Below, piece after piece: positions 32,397 to 41,202 of a stretch of 41,850 bases of DNA (positions within the stretch are counted from its first letter, which is position 1; every line of letters starts with the position of its first letter). The position numbers were made by a program, and so were the translations under genes. The stretch lies in NCBI GenBank assembly GCA_022510845.1, contig JAFLSR010000018.1:1-41850 (forward strand). The letters are read 5' to 3'. The notes below the pieces were generated by a model, which did no database searches, was not told the DNA's origin, and was given only the letters and a program-made list of their open reading frames with translations. Origin of the DNA: Treponema sp. (GTDB lineage Bacteria; Spirochaetota; Spirochaetia; Treponematales; Treponemataceae).

Positions 32397-33347
32397 ATGA
32401 TTGAAGTTTCTCATTTGTCGAAAATGTTCGGAGAATTCCGCGCGGTCGATGACATCAGTTTTTCAATTCCAACTGGCCAAATCGTAGGCTTGCTCGGACC
32501 GAACGGCGCGGGCAAGACGACCACGATGCGCATGATTTGCGGCTTTCTCGGTGCGAGCGAAGGCAGCATCAAAATTGACGGCGTTGAGATTTCCAGCGAC
32601 CCGATTTTTGCAAAACGCAAAATCGGATATATGCCGGAAAGCGCGCCGCTCTATGCCGATATGATTGTGGAAGACTATTTGAAATATGTGGCGCAAATGC
32701 AAGACGCGGACGCGGCGAAAAAAATCCCCGAACTATGCAAAACTTGCGGCCTTAAGGAAGTGATGCACAAAAATATTTCCGAACTTTCCAGAGGCTACAG
32801 GCAGCGCGTCGGGCTTGCGCACGCTTTGATGAACGATCCCGAAATCCTAATTTTGGACGAGCCTACAAGCGGCCTTGACCCGAATCAAATTGAAGACGTG
32901 CGCGCGCTCATCAAAGAAATCGGCAAAACGCGGACGGTAATAATTTCCACGCACATTCTTGGCGAAGTGGAAATGCTTTGCCCGCGCGTCATCATCATTG
33001 CGAACGGAAAATTGGTGGCGGACAGCCCCACGAATGAACTGCGAAAAAATTTCCAGAATTCAGTTATGCTGAACATTGTCTTGGGCGGCGCGAATTTTTC
33101 GGAAGCGAAGTCCGAGTTGGAAAAAATCGAAGGCATTTCTTCGGTGGAAAAAATCGAAGCGGAAAAAATAAAAGGTGAGCGGAAATTCTGCGGCGTGAAA
33201 ATTTCTGTCAGAGAAGGAAAGGAAATCCGCAAAAGTATTTTTGAAACCGCCGTAAAAAAAGGGTGGACGCTCTACGAAATGAACATCCAAAAGAATTCGC
33301 TCGAAGACGTTTTCCACGCGCTCACTGCGACTCCGCAGGTTTCGTAA
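32397..33347 (+). CDS. ABC transporter ATP-binding protein (GldA type)
   Basis: 316 residues. The Walker A motif is GPNGAGKT (34-41), the signature is LSRGY at 130-134, followed by RQRVGLAHAL, Walker B is LILDEP at 151-156 with catalytic Glu155, and the switch His186 is in ISTHILGE. The C-terminal 80 residues are the extra domain common in ATPases that drive drug-export or gliding-type permeases. It powers the permease encoded directly downstream. AAGGA precedes the ATG. The GldA/GldFG/DUF4340 grouping is a known conserved cluster of unclear substrate; involvement in gliding is not implied for spirochaetes. Confidence 0.95.
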   Translation: MIEVSHLSKMFGEFRAVDDISFSIPTGQIVGLLGPNGAGKTTTMRMICGFLGASEGSIKIDGVEISSDPIFAKRKIGYMPESAPLYADMIVEDYLKYVAQMQDADAAKKIPELCKTCGLKEVMHKNISELSRGYRQRVGLAHALMNDPEILILDEPTSGLDPNQIEDVRALIKEIGKTRTVIISTHILGEVEMLCPRVIIIANGKLVADSPTNELRKNFQNSVMLNIVLGGANFSEAKSELEKIEGISSVEKIEAEKIKGERKFCGVKISVREGKEIRKSIFETAVKKGWTLYEMNIQKNSLEDVFHALTATPQVS

Positions 33348-33405
33348 AATTGAAGTCTTACACAGGTTCAAATTAAAAGGTACAAATTATATCGAGGAAA
33401 TGAAA

Positions 33406-36198
33406 ATGCAAACTAAAAAAAAGAATCCGGCTTTCACCATTATGCGCCGCGAACTCGCCGCGTTTTTTACGAATCCTGCCGCATACATAGTAACAGTGAT
33501 TTTTTTGGTGGCATCGGGAATTTTTTTCTTCTCCACGTTTTTTATAAACGGCCGAGCCGACTTGCGGAATTTTTTCAGCCTGCTTCCGATAATGCTTTCG
33601 CTTTTTGTGCCTGCGCTCACGATGCGGCTTTTTAGCGAAGAATTGCGGAGCGGAAGTTTTGAAACTTTGATGACGCTTCCTGTCACATCGGCGCAAGTGA
33701 TATTGGGAAAATTTTTGGCGGCATTTTTGACAAGCGCCGCGATGCTTGTTCCGACTTTTTTTTATGTGGTTACGGCATCCATTTTCGGCAAAGTGGATTT
33801 TGGCCCGATAATCGGCGGATATTGCGGCGCGCTTTTTTTGTGCGCTCTTTATTCGGCAATCGGAATTTTTTCTAGCGCGCTCACTAAAAATCAAATCATA
33901 GCGTTTTTTGCTGCGCTCGCGATGAGTTTCGCGCTCATCCTTTTTGGAACGATTTTGATTTTTTTGCCCGCGTCGCTCGTTCGATTTTTTTCATGGCTTT
34001 CTGTTGCCACTCACTTTCAGCAAATTTCACGAGGCATAGCCGACACGCGCGATGTGATTTATTTTGTTTCGCTTTCGGCACTTTTCCTTTTGCTCACGCA
34101 GCAAAAAATCGCAGTACAAAAAAATCGAGATGAAAAAATCGACTGCGCCATTTTTTTTGTGATTTTGATTTTGGCGAATTTGGTGGGGGCGCGCGCTTTT
34201 TTGCGCAAGGATTTGACGAGCGGAAAAGTCTATTCGATTTCTTCGGCAAGCAAAGAACTCGTAAAGAATTTGCAAGAGCCGATGAGCGTGAATGTTTTCT
34301 TTTCTTCCGACTTGCCCGCGCCTTACAACAGCGTGGATCAATATGTGCGCGACATTTTGATTGAATACAAGTCTGCGGCGAACAAAAATTTCTCCTACAA
34401 AATTTTCGACATGAACAAACGCGAAAACGAGGACATTGCGCGTTCATACGGCATAGGTCAAATTCAAGTGCAAAAAGTCGAAACGACCGAAGTGAGCGCG
34501 AAGGCCGTTTGGATGGGAATGGCACTTCTTTATGGCGACGACATCAAAGTTTTCAATCCGATTGATTCGACGGCAGGATTTGAATACAGGCTCACAACCG
34601 CGATGTCAAAAATGATTTCCACAAGCGACGCGCTCGCGCAGTTGGACGGCGGGCTTGAAGTGAAACTTTTTCCTGCGAGCGAATTGTCGCAAGCAGGCAT
34701 TACGAATTTGGAACGGCTCGAACAAACGGTTTCCGCCGCGCTTGATTCCTTGAACAAAAATTTTTCCAGTAAAATAAATTTGAAAATCGAAAATCCTTCT
34801 GGCGATGAAGCGAGTCAAATTGCCGAAAAATATGGCGTTCAGCTTGTGACATTTCAAAACGAAGATGCTGGCGGCGAACAAAATGTCGCGCTCGGAATTG
34901 TTGTGGAGTTGGGCGAAAATTTTGTTTCGATTCCGCTGCGTTTGCAAAATTTTTTCGGCTGGCATCTTTTGGGCTTGGAAGATATTCAAGAAAACATTTC
35001 CAATGCAATCGAAAGTCTGCTTTCAAAAAGCGTGCAAGTCGGCTACATCACGGGGCACGGCGAAAATGAACTTTACGCAAATCCTTATGGAAATTCCGGC
35101 GCGTCTACTTCCGAAAATTTCCGCAATGTGCTGGGCGACATTTACGATTTGCGGCAAATCAATTTGGGCGAAGAAGAAATTCCACTCAACATAAAGTGCA
35201 TTGTTATAAATGGTTCAAAACAGGAATTCTCGCAAAGCGAACTTTTCAAAATTGACCAGTTCATAATGAAGGGCGGCAGTGTTTTGTTCTGTCTTGATCC
35301 GCTTGTTGAATCCGAGGAAGCAGGACCTGGTGCGCCGCCTGCTTATCTTGCGCCGCAAAATGGCTTGCAAAAAATTTTGAACGCCTACGGAATCAAGCCC
35401 GGCGCGAATTATGTTTTCGACCAAAATTGCTATCAAGAAAATCAGGGGAGGGGGCAGAGTGTAAAATTGGAATGGGCGCCGCTTGTCATGCGGAACGCGC
35501 TCAACCAAAAAAAATCTATTACGAAATTTTTGAACGCGATGATTTTCTTGCAGAACGGTTCGATTGATTTGAGCGAGGCAGAAAAAAATCCCGATTTGAA
35601 AACGACCGTGCTCGCGCATTCTTCCGAAAAATCTTGGCTTGCGAGCGAAAACATAATTTTGTACCCGGGCTATGTTTTTCCGCCCAACGATGATTCACAA
35701 TTCGCCGAACAAAATTTGGCTGTGCTTGTTGAAGGAAAATTCCCAAGCGCATTTGCGGACGAAGAGATTCCTTTGGATAACAACAACTACGAAAGGTTTG
35801 CCCCCGAGCAGGGCGCACAAAATGCCTCGCTTGCGACCCAGGAAAAAATTTCCAAGGGCATTCAAAATGCCAAAATAATTTTTGTGAGTTCGGCGCAAGT
35901 CACCACTGGAAAACTCGTCGATGAAGCGGGCAATGAGCCGATGTCGTATTTTATGCGCAACGCAATCGATTATTTGAACGGCGAGGAAGAGTTCAGCGAA
36001 ATGCGCACAAAAGGTGTTGCGCAAAATTTGCTGGAAATAAAAAATCCTGCGAGCGCCGCGGCGTTCAAATTGTTCAATCAATTCGGGCTTGCCGCGCTTG
36101 TAGCATTGTTTGGAATTTTTGTTTGGCGTTCTCGTTCGCTCCGCCGAAACCAAATCCGTTTGCGATACAACGCAGACGATGAGCGCGTGGTAAAATGA
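33406..36198 (+). CDS. Fused ABC-2 permease (GldF-like) and GldG-like protein
   Basis: 930 residues from ATG 33406, 7 bases after GAGGA at 33394-33398; ATG 33400 is too close to that site. Residues 1-235 have six membrane helices of the ABC-2 permease type, including MRRELAAFFTNPAAYIVTVIF and LRSGSFETLMTLPVT. A further helix near 250 is followed by a long soluble GldG-like domain (residues 275-890, VFFSSDLPAPY, then YITGHGENELY) and a last helix (GLAALVALFGIFVWRSR). The two halves are separate proteins in Bacteroidota gliding systems, so this is a gene fusion. It follows the ATPase gene with 58 bases between. Confidence 0.92.
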   Translation: MQTKKKNPAFTIMRRELAAFFTNPAAYIVTVIFLVASGIFFFSTFFINGRADLRNFFSLLPIMLSLFVPALTMRLFSEELRSGSFETLMTLPVTSAQVILGKFLAAFLTSAAMLVPTFFYVVTASIFGKVDFGPIIGGYCGALFLCALYSAIGIFSSALTKNQIIAFFAALAMSFALILFGTILIFLPASLVRFFSWLSVATHFQQISRGIADTRDVIYFVSLSALFLLLTQQKIAVQKNRDEKIDCAIFFVILILANLVGARAFLRKDLTSGKVYSISSASKELVKNLQEPMSVNVFFSSDLPAPYNSVDQYVRDILIEYKSAANKNFSYKIFDMNKRENEDIARSYGIGQIQVQKVETTEVSAKAVWMGMALLYGDDIKVFNPIDSTAGFEYRLTTAMSKMISTSDALAQLDGGLEVKLFPASELSQAGITNLERLEQTVSAALDSLNKNFSSKINLKIENPSGDEASQIAEKYGVQLVTFQNEDAGGEQNVALGIVVELGENFVSIPLRLQNFFGWHLLGLEDIQENISNAIESLLSKSVQVGYITGHGENELYANPYGNSGASTSENFRNVLGDIYDLRQINLGEEEIPLNIKCIVINGSKQEFSQSELFKIDQFIMKGGSVLFCLDPLVESEEAGPGAPPAYLAPQNGLQKILNAYGIKPGANYVFDQNCYQENQGRGQSVKLEWAPLVMRNALNQKKSITKFLNAMIFLQNGSIDLSEAEKNPDLKTTVLAHSSEKSWLASENIILYPGYVFPPNDDSQFAEQNLAVLVEGKFPSAFADEEIPLDNNNYERFAPEQGAQNASLATQEKISKGIQNAKIIFVSSAQVTTGKLVDEAGNEPMSYFMRNAIDYLNGEEEFSEMRTKGVAQNLLEIKNPASAAAFKLFNQFGLAALVALFGIFVWRSRSLRRNQIRLRYNADDERVVK

Positions 36199-36268
36199 AA
36201 TGAGTTGTTAAAATTGTGCGGAAACGCGCATAATTATTTTTAACATCGAAATATTTTTAGGAGAACAA

Positions 36269-36826
36269 ATGACAAAGCGAAGAACGATTTTGGTTTGCAT
36301 TGCTGGCGCGTTGGCGGCAATTTTTGTCGTGCAGATTTTTCTTGGAATGCGTTCGCCCCAAAAAACTTTCAAGATAAAAGAAAAGGCGGATTTTATTTCG
36401 ATTGAAAATTCTGGCGAAACAATTTTATTGGAAAAGAAAGGCGATGAATGGTTTTGCGCGTCAAAAAAAGCGGACGCAAAAAAGGCTGAATATTTGGTTG
36501 GAAAATTTTGCGAAGTGCAAACGCTTGGCATTGTCGCGCGTTCGGTAGATGATGCAACGCTTGCGCGATACGGGCTGGATGCTCCGATTGTCGTTCGCGG
36601 AAGAGCCAAAGAAAAAGATTTGCGTGCGATTTTCATTGGAAAGGAAAGCGCAAGCGGTTCGCAGGCTTACGTTCGGATTGGCGGCAAAAAAGAAATTTTT
36701 TTGGCGCAAGGCAATCTGCGGCGCGACTTCACTTTTTTGCCCGATGATATTGTTGAAAAGGATTCCGCTGAAAATGCTGAAAGCGAAAATTTCACAGAAA
36801 ATTCTGCGACAGAAATCTTTGAATGA
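36269..36826 (+). CDS. DUF4340 domain protein, membrane-anchored
   Basis: 185 residues. One N-terminal helix (ILVCIAGALAAIFVVQIFLG) anchors it, followed by a DUF4340 domain: IENSGETILLEKKGDEWFCASKKADAKKAEYLVGKF, then LARYGLDAPIVVRG. The typical family is about twice this long, so the protein may be truncated or a minimal form. The tail (AENAESENFTENSATEIFE) is low in complexity. AGGAG lies 6-7 bases upstream. It is the third gene of the ABC cluster, where DUF4340 proteins commonly accompany GldG. Its function is unknown. Confidence 0.85.
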   Translation: MTKRRTILVCIAGALAAIFVVQIFLGMRSPQKTFKIKEKADFISIENSGETILLEKKGDEWFCASKKADAKKAEYLVGKFCEVQTLGIVARSVDDATLARYGLDAPIVVRGRAKEKDLRAIFIGKESASGSQAYVRIGGKKEIFLAQGNLRRDFTFLPDDIVEKDSAENAESENFTENSATEIFE

Positions 36827-36876
36827 GATTGTTTTGAAAAAGCCATTTCATAACGAGGCAATGTTTTAGCAATGAT

Positions 36877-36900
36877 ATACCCCATACCTGTATGGGGTAT
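36877..36900. repeat. 24-base palindrome between convergent genes, copy 2
   Basis: ATACCCCATAC, centre CT, GTATGGGGTAT. The arms are identical to copy 1 at 19544-19567, 17 kb away. It again sits between the ends of two convergent genes (36826 and 36936). Confidence 0.75.
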
Positions 36901-36935
36901 GTTAAATTTTCGCTATTTCCAAAAAAACTATAACT

Positions 36936-37538
36936 TTAAGAATCTATTTTTCTCCAGTTTTTTCCATCGTAATCAAAAATGCTCGCTTCGCAATTTTTTT
37001 GCAAATCGCCGAGCCAATAGTCTTTGATTCCATGATTTTGGATGTAGCACATAATGCCTTTGTTGAGCGCGCCGTGCGCCACAATCATAATGTGAGATTT
37101 GTTTTGAAAATCCGCTTCGATTTCGGATTTGATGAAATCTTTTGTGCGCGCGCAGACGTTTTCAAACGATTCGCCTCCGGGCGGAACAGGATATTTTTCC
37201 GGCGCGCTGAAAAAATATCTGTATGGACTGCTTTCGTTCATCCATTCAGTGTAATGCTTTCCTTCCCCCTCCCCAAAAGAAATTTCTATGAGGCGTTCGT
37301 CTTTTATTATCGGGATTTCAGATTGCGATTCAAGTTCGTCGCGAATGAGGCAGGCGGTTTGGAAAGCGCGTTGAAGCGGAGAAGAAAAAATTTTTTCAAA
37401 GTGAATGCCGCGCAATTGCTCGCCCAATTTTTTTGCCGCGTCGATTCCGTTTTGGTTGAGGAGCGTGTCGCTTCTGCCTTGCAACAAGCCGTTCGCGTTC
37501 CAGTCGGTTTGTCCGTGCCGAACAATGTAAAGTTCCAT
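36936..37538 (-). CDS. Histidine phosphatase family protein (phosphoglycerate mutase-like)
   Basis: 200 residues. The catalytic motif IVRHGQTDWN is at 4-13, with the phosphorylated His8 and Arg7. The second conserved region is FSSPLQRAFQT, with its Arg, and the late VAHGALNK supplies the second catalytic His. The acid residue is probably in EISFGEGEGKHYTEW. The family removes or transfers phosphates; small members act on sugar phosphates or alpha-ribazole phosphate. No metabolic neighbour points to the substrate. The ATG is 6 bases after TATAAT with no ribosome binding site, so the mRNA is probably leaderless. It is convergent with the ABC cluster. Confidence 0.9.
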   Translation of the reverse strand: MELYIVRHGQTDWNANGLLQGRSDTLLNQNGIDAAKKLGEQLRGIHFEKIFSSPLQRAFQTACLIRDELESQSEIPIIKDERLIEISFGEGEGKHYTEWMNESSPYRYFFSAPEKYPVPPGGESFENVCARTKDFIKSEIEADFQNKSHIMIVAHGALNKGIMCYIQNHGIKDYWLGDLQKNCEASIFDYDGKNWRKIDS

Positions 37539-37544
37539 AAACGG

Positions 37545-37573
37545 ATTATATCAAATTGATGCGTTTTTTGCAA
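37545..37573 (-). promoter_or_regulatory. Leaderless promoter of the histidine phosphatase gene
   Basis: On the minus strand: TTGCAA (37573-37568), 17 bases, TATAAT (37550-37545), then 6 bases to ATG at 37538. Confidence 0.7.
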
Positions 37574-37633
37574 ATGCGGGGTTTTCAGTGAGTTTGCGCG
37601 GCGAACGATTTTTCAAATTAAAAATGAGATGCG

Positions 37634-37671
37634 TTTTAGAATCCGCGCGTCAAATAATGCGGATTCTAAAA
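37634..37671. repeat. Hairpin over the SPOR gene stop codon
   Basis: TTTTAGAATCCGC (37634-37646) pairs with GCGGATTCTAAAA (37659-37671) around 12 bases. It contains the SPOR gene stop codon and probably ends the operon, although no U-tract follows on the minus strand. Confidence 0.6.
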
Positions 37672-38670
37672 AACGGCATAACATTCAAAGCCCGCGCTCC
37701 TCAATTGTTGTCCGATAGTTCCTTGTTCGTTTTCATTCACTAGGACAATGTAGTAGGTTGTGCCGCTCGCGCGAGTTTCTTCTGTTATGTAAGGTGAAAA
37801 GCCTTTCGACTTGAGTGTGTCGCATAGTGCCTGCGCGTTTGCTTTGTTGCGGAAAAGTCCGAGTTGTTGTTTGGCGGCCTTCGTTCCGTCCTCGTTTTCT
37901 TTTCCTGATTTTTCTACTGAAATCTTTTGTGAACCTGCCGCCGCTTCTGCGGAAAGTGCCAATGCTTCTCCATTCTTTGGCATGAAGTACCAAAATGGCG
38001 CGGGCATCATTTGAACCTTGCCGTTCACTACTTCGGCTTCCGGGGATTTTGGGAATTCCTTTTTTATCGAATTGCCGTAAGTCGCTTCGCCAGTGATGTA
38101 CCAGAGCGTGAGCAGGATTTGCGGCTTTACGATTTTCATCGAAGAAAGAGCCGAGTAAGTTTTGAGGATTGCAACGGAATCTTCAAGTTGCGCGGTGGAT
38201 TCGAGTTTGCAAAGCGTACTCCAAACTTCATAAAGTTTTATGGTTGCCTGAATTCTTTCGTCCTGCGAATTGCGCACTGTCGAATTCAAATATTTTTCGG
38301 CGGTCGCGCTGTCGCCCGAACAGAGCGCGCATCGCACGGCATCAAGCACGAGTTGCGGGCTAGTCTTTTTGGGCATTCCTTGCGCGTCGCCGGCCGCAAT
38401 TCCCGCAGCCTGCGCATAAGAGTCCGAGGCGTCTTTGTATGCGGAAATCTGTTCTTGCAACGCGCCCAAAAAGGCAAGGAGAGCGCGTTTTTCTGCCGCC
38501 ACGCTCACTTGCGCTATCATTTTGTTCAAGTAGTTGATTGATTCGCCCGCGCTTTCGAATTCCAAAGCTTTGTCGGAAATCTGTTTTGCTGAATTTTGCG
38601 CGTACACAAAATTCGTGCCAATCGTGAATGTGCAAGCGAACGCAATGCAAAGAAAAATTTTTCGGCTCAT
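37666..38670 (-). CDS. SPOR-domain protein with signal peptide
   Basis: 334 residues. Residues 1-24 are a signal peptide (IFLCIAFACTFTIGTNFVYAQ). Residues 26-200 are helical and repeat-like, possibly TPR. Residues 265-334 are a SPOR domain: QLGLFRNKANAQALCDTLKSKGFSPYI, then TYYIVLVNENEQGTIGQQLRSAGFE. SPOR domains bind denuded glycan strands of peptidoglycan at division sites. The ATG overlaps the stop of the upstream LapA-like gene by four bases (ATGA), so they are coupled. This is the last gene of the phosphorelay operon. Confidence 0.85.
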   Translation of the reverse strand: MSRKIFLCIAFACTFTIGTNFVYAQNSAKQISDKALEFESAGESINYLNKMIAQVSVAAEKRALLAFLGALQEQISAYKDASDSYAQAAGIAAGDAQGMPKKTSPQLVLDAVRCALCSGDSATAEKYLNSTVRNSQDERIQATIKLYEVWSTLCKLESTAQLEDSVAILKTYSALSSMKIVKPQILLTLWYITGEATYGNSIKKEFPKSPEAEVVNGKVQMMPAPFWYFMPKNGEALALSAEAAAGSQKISVEKSGKENEDGTKAAKQQLGLFRNKANAQALCDTLKSKGFSPYITEETRASGTTYYIVLVNENEQGTIGQQLRSAGFECYAVF

Positions 38671-39080
38671 TTTTTCTCCGAAGAATTTTCCAAAGCGGAA
38701 TTCTGCCCGGTGCCATTTTCGTTTGAAGCAGAATCTTTTTCCGATTTTTTTCTGTTCAATTTTTCTGCGCGAATTTTCGTCTGTTCGAGTTTGTTCTGAA
38801 TTTTTTGCTGGCGTTCGAAATCTCTTTTTTCTTTTTTTTCAAGACGCTCTGCTTCTGCGCGGGCTTGCTCGGAAGTGAGCCGCTTTTTGGGGGCGAAGAA
38901 AACTGCCAAAAGAGTTATGAGAATTCCTGCCGCGAACGAAATGAGCGCGGTGATGAAAACCGGCACATCCGAAAAAGTTTTTCCGAAAAGCCAAATGTTG
39001 CATACATTTTGCAAATTGAATCCCGTGAAAAACACGATGAGCACGATTATAAGAATCGTAATAATCAGTTTCAAAACCAT
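38667..39080 (-). CDS. LapA/DUF1049-like membrane protein with charged coiled-coil tail
   Basis: 137 residues. Two membrane helices (IITILIIVLIVFFTGFNLQ near 5-23 and VFITALISFAAGILITLLAVFF near 41-62) separate a short FNLQNVCNIWLFG loop, the layout of LapA. A charged helix of about 60 residues follows (LTSEQARAEAERLEKKEK), probably a coiled coil. In other bacteria LapA-like proteins work in envelope assembly. It overlaps the SPOR gene (ATGA) and starts 8 bases after the EAL gene, with AGGTG as ribosome binding site. Confidence 0.78.
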   Translation of the reverse strand: MVLKLIITILIIVLIVFFTGFNLQNVCNIWLFGKTFSDVPVFITALISFAAGILITLLAVFFAPKKRLTSEQARAEAERLEKKEKRDFERQQKIQNKLEQTKIRAEKLNRKKSEKDSASNENGTGQNSALENSSEKK

Positions 39081-39088
39081 TTTCGCAC

Positions 39089-40795
39089 CTACCGCATACC
39101 GTGAAGATCGATATATTCAAAAAATTCATTTGCAGGAAGCGGCTTGGAGTAGAAGTAGCCTTGAATCAAATCGCAGCCGAGTTCTCCAAGAATCTCCGTC
39201 GTCTCTTGGTCCTCGCAGCCTTCGGCAACGGTTTTCATATTGAACCGATTCGCCAAATCGACTATGCACGAAAGGACATTGCGTCCTGCCAAATTTTTGA
39301 TTTCCCTGACCAAACTCATATCGAGTTTGAGAATGTCGAACGGTATTTTTGTCAAAATGCTAAGCGATGAATAGCCTGTTCCAAAATCGTCCAGTTCGAT
39401 TATAAAGCCTGCCGAATGGAGCGAGTCGATAATCTTTTTTATTTGTTCCGAATTTTCATTGTACGCGGATTCCGTAAGTTCGAGGTGGAGTAAATTGTGC
39501 GGAACGTTGTACTTGTCGGCAAGCGCGATGATTGTTTGATCCAAATCCGTCATGTCGAAATCGCTTCGGGAAATGTTCACCGAAACCGGAACAACGATGT
39601 CGTTCTTTTCTATCCGCTCATGCAGCATCTTGCAGACATTTTCCCAAATGTAATAATCCAACTTTGTGATGAAGCCGTTCTGTTCGAAAATCGGAATGAA
39701 AAGCCCGGGGCTCATAAAGCCGAATTTTTTGCTGTTCCAACGGACAAGCGCTTCCGCGCCCATCGCCTTGTTTTCTTTTATGCCATGCTTTGGCTGATAG
39801 AAAACGACGAATTCATTTGCGTCCAAAGCCTCTTCCATGTTGTCAATGACATCTTGTTCTGCCTGCGCTTTTTTCCGCAAATCTTGGTTAAAGTAACTGA
39901 TTGTTTTGCCGTATCGCCGCGTGATTGAATTGAGCGCGAACATCGCGTTGTCGTATATTGACGAAGTGTCTTCCTCATGGTCGATGTTTTCGCAAATGCC
40001 GAATTTCAGCACAAAAGCGTCCGCTATTCCGTTTTTGAAGATTTTCGTAATTTCGTCTTCGAGTTTTTTGTAAAAATCAGGTTCGCGGTGTCGAAGCAAA
40101 ATCATAAAACGGTCTGCGCTGATTCTGCCGCAGATTTCGTGCTTTTGCAAAATGCTTTTGAACTTGCCCGCAACTTCTTGCAAAAGCTTGTCGCCGGATT
40201 TTCTTCCGTGCCGCGAATTCATAATTTTGAACGATTCGATGTTCGTGCAAACAAAATCGTATTCATCACTGTGATGGTTTTTCAAAATTTGTTTGGCACG
40301 GACAAAGAATGCTTGGCTCAAATAAACGCCGGTGAGATTGTCCAAGACCGTCGCAGAAAGAATTTCAAATGAACGGCGCAGTCGAATTATTGCCTCGATT
40401 CTGTTTACGATGATGTTCGGGTTGTAGGGCTTGGTGATGAAGTCCGATGCGCCAAGTTTGAGCGCGCGGATTTGGTCGGCATCCGCGTTGTTGGCGGTGA
40501 GGATGATTACTGGAATCGATTTGAAGCGTTTTTCCTGGCTGATTCTTTGAAGGAATTCGTAGCCGTCCATGACCGGCATCATAAGGTCCAGCAAAATTAT
40601 CGAGATTTTTTTGAAATTCTCGGAAAGGACATCAAGTCCGACTTTTCCGTTTTCGGCTTCAAACAAGTTGAACTTTTCTTCCAGAAGCGCGCTCAGAATT
40701 CCGCGATTTATTTCGTCGTCTTCGATGATGAGAACCGTGTCTTTTGTATGCGAAGCCTCCAGTATTTCAATGGAGGGGGAATTTTTGTCAATCAT
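39089..40795 (-). CDS. Response regulator with degenerate GGDEF and intact EAL domain
   Basis: 568 residues. Residues 19-138 are a receiver domain with the acidic pair Asp26-Asp27, phospho-acceptor Asp70, Thr100 and Lys122. Residues 150-300 are GGDEF-like, but the signature is RISADRF (224-230), so cyclase activity is unlikely. Residues 318-560 are an EAL domain with the expected catalytic set: Glu348 (EALVRW), Asn407, Glu439, Asp469-Asp470 (DDFGTGYS), Lys490, Glu525 and Gln545. It should hydrolyse cyclic di-GMP under phosphorylation control. Its ATG overlaps the stop of the HPt gene by one base (TAATG). Confidence 0.93.
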   Translation of the reverse strand: MIDKNSPSIEILEASHTKDTVLIIEDDEINRGILSALLEEKFNLFEAENGKVGLDVLSENFKKISIILLDLMMPVMDGYEFLQRISQEKRFKSIPVIILTANNADADQIRALKLGASDFITKPYNPNIIVNRIEAIIRLRRSFEILSATVLDNLTGVYLSQAFFVRAKQILKNHHSDEYDFVCTNIESFKIMNSRHGRKSGDKLLQEVAGKFKSILQKHEICGRISADRFMILLRHREPDFYKKLEDEITKIFKNGIADAFVLKFGICENIDHEEDTSSIYDNAMFALNSITRRYGKTISYFNQDLRKKAQAEQDVIDNMEEALDANEFVVFYQPKHGIKENKAMGAEALVRWNSKKFGFMSPGLFIPIFEQNGFITKLDYYIWENVCKMLHERIEKNDIVVPVSVNISRSDFDMTDLDQTIIALADKYNVPHNLLHLELTESAYNENSEQIKKIIDSLHSAGFIIELDDFGTGYSSLSILTKIPFDILKLDMSLVREIKNLAGRNVLSCIVDLANRFNMKTVAEGCEDQETTEILGELGCDLIQGYFYSKPLPANEFFEYIDLHGMR

Positions 40796-41148
40796 TATGC
40801 TGCTCCTTCGTTTATCGCGGCGAGTACGTTTTCAAAATCTTTTTTTACTTGTTCAAAATATTGCTGCGTGTTTGGCGTGGGCGTTCCGCTGCGCAAATCT
40901 TCTGTGAGCAAGTTTGCCGAATTGTAGAGTGCCGTGAGCGAGAGATTCGCCGCCACGCCTTTGAGCGTGTGGCTTGCGGCAAACGCCGCTTTCCAATCTT
41001 GGCTTTCCATGCCGACTTTTAAATTTTCGAAACAAGGCTCTTTCGGGAGCATCAAAACAAATCTTTCAATCAGTTTGTCGGTGGGCAAGCGACTCTTGAT
41101 TTCAGCGTAATTTCCGCCAACTTTTTGATAGAAATTCTGTAAATCCAT
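40795..41148 (-). CDS. HPt-domain phosphotransfer protein
   Basis: 117 residues, a stand-alone four-helix HPt domain. The phosphorylated histidine is His60 in AASHTLKGVAANLSL, the family signature. It accepts a phosphoryl group from a hybrid kinase and passes it to a receiver, most likely the response regulator encoded immediately downstream, given the one-base TAATG overlap. No histidine kinase lies in the window. The ATG is 9 bases after a TAAAAT -10 element, so the leader is only about 2-3 bases long. Confidence 0.9.
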   Translation of the reverse strand: MDLQNFYQKVGGNYAEIKSRLPTDKLIERFVLMLPKEPCFENLKVGMESQDWKAAFAASHTLKGVAANLSLTALYNSANLLTEDLRSGTPTPNTQQYFEQVKKDFENVLAAINEGAA

Positions 41149-41157
41149 ATAAAATCC

Positions 41158-41186
41158 ATTTTATCACAAAAAAGTCTTTTTGTAAA
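41158..41186 (-). promoter_or_regulatory. Promoter of the HPt/EAL/LapA/SPOR operon
   Basis: On the minus strand: TTTACA (41186-41181), 17 bases, TAAAAT (41163-41158), 9 bases before the HPt ATG. Confidence 0.55.
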
Positions 41187-41202
41187 TATTTTATTTTTGA
41201 AA

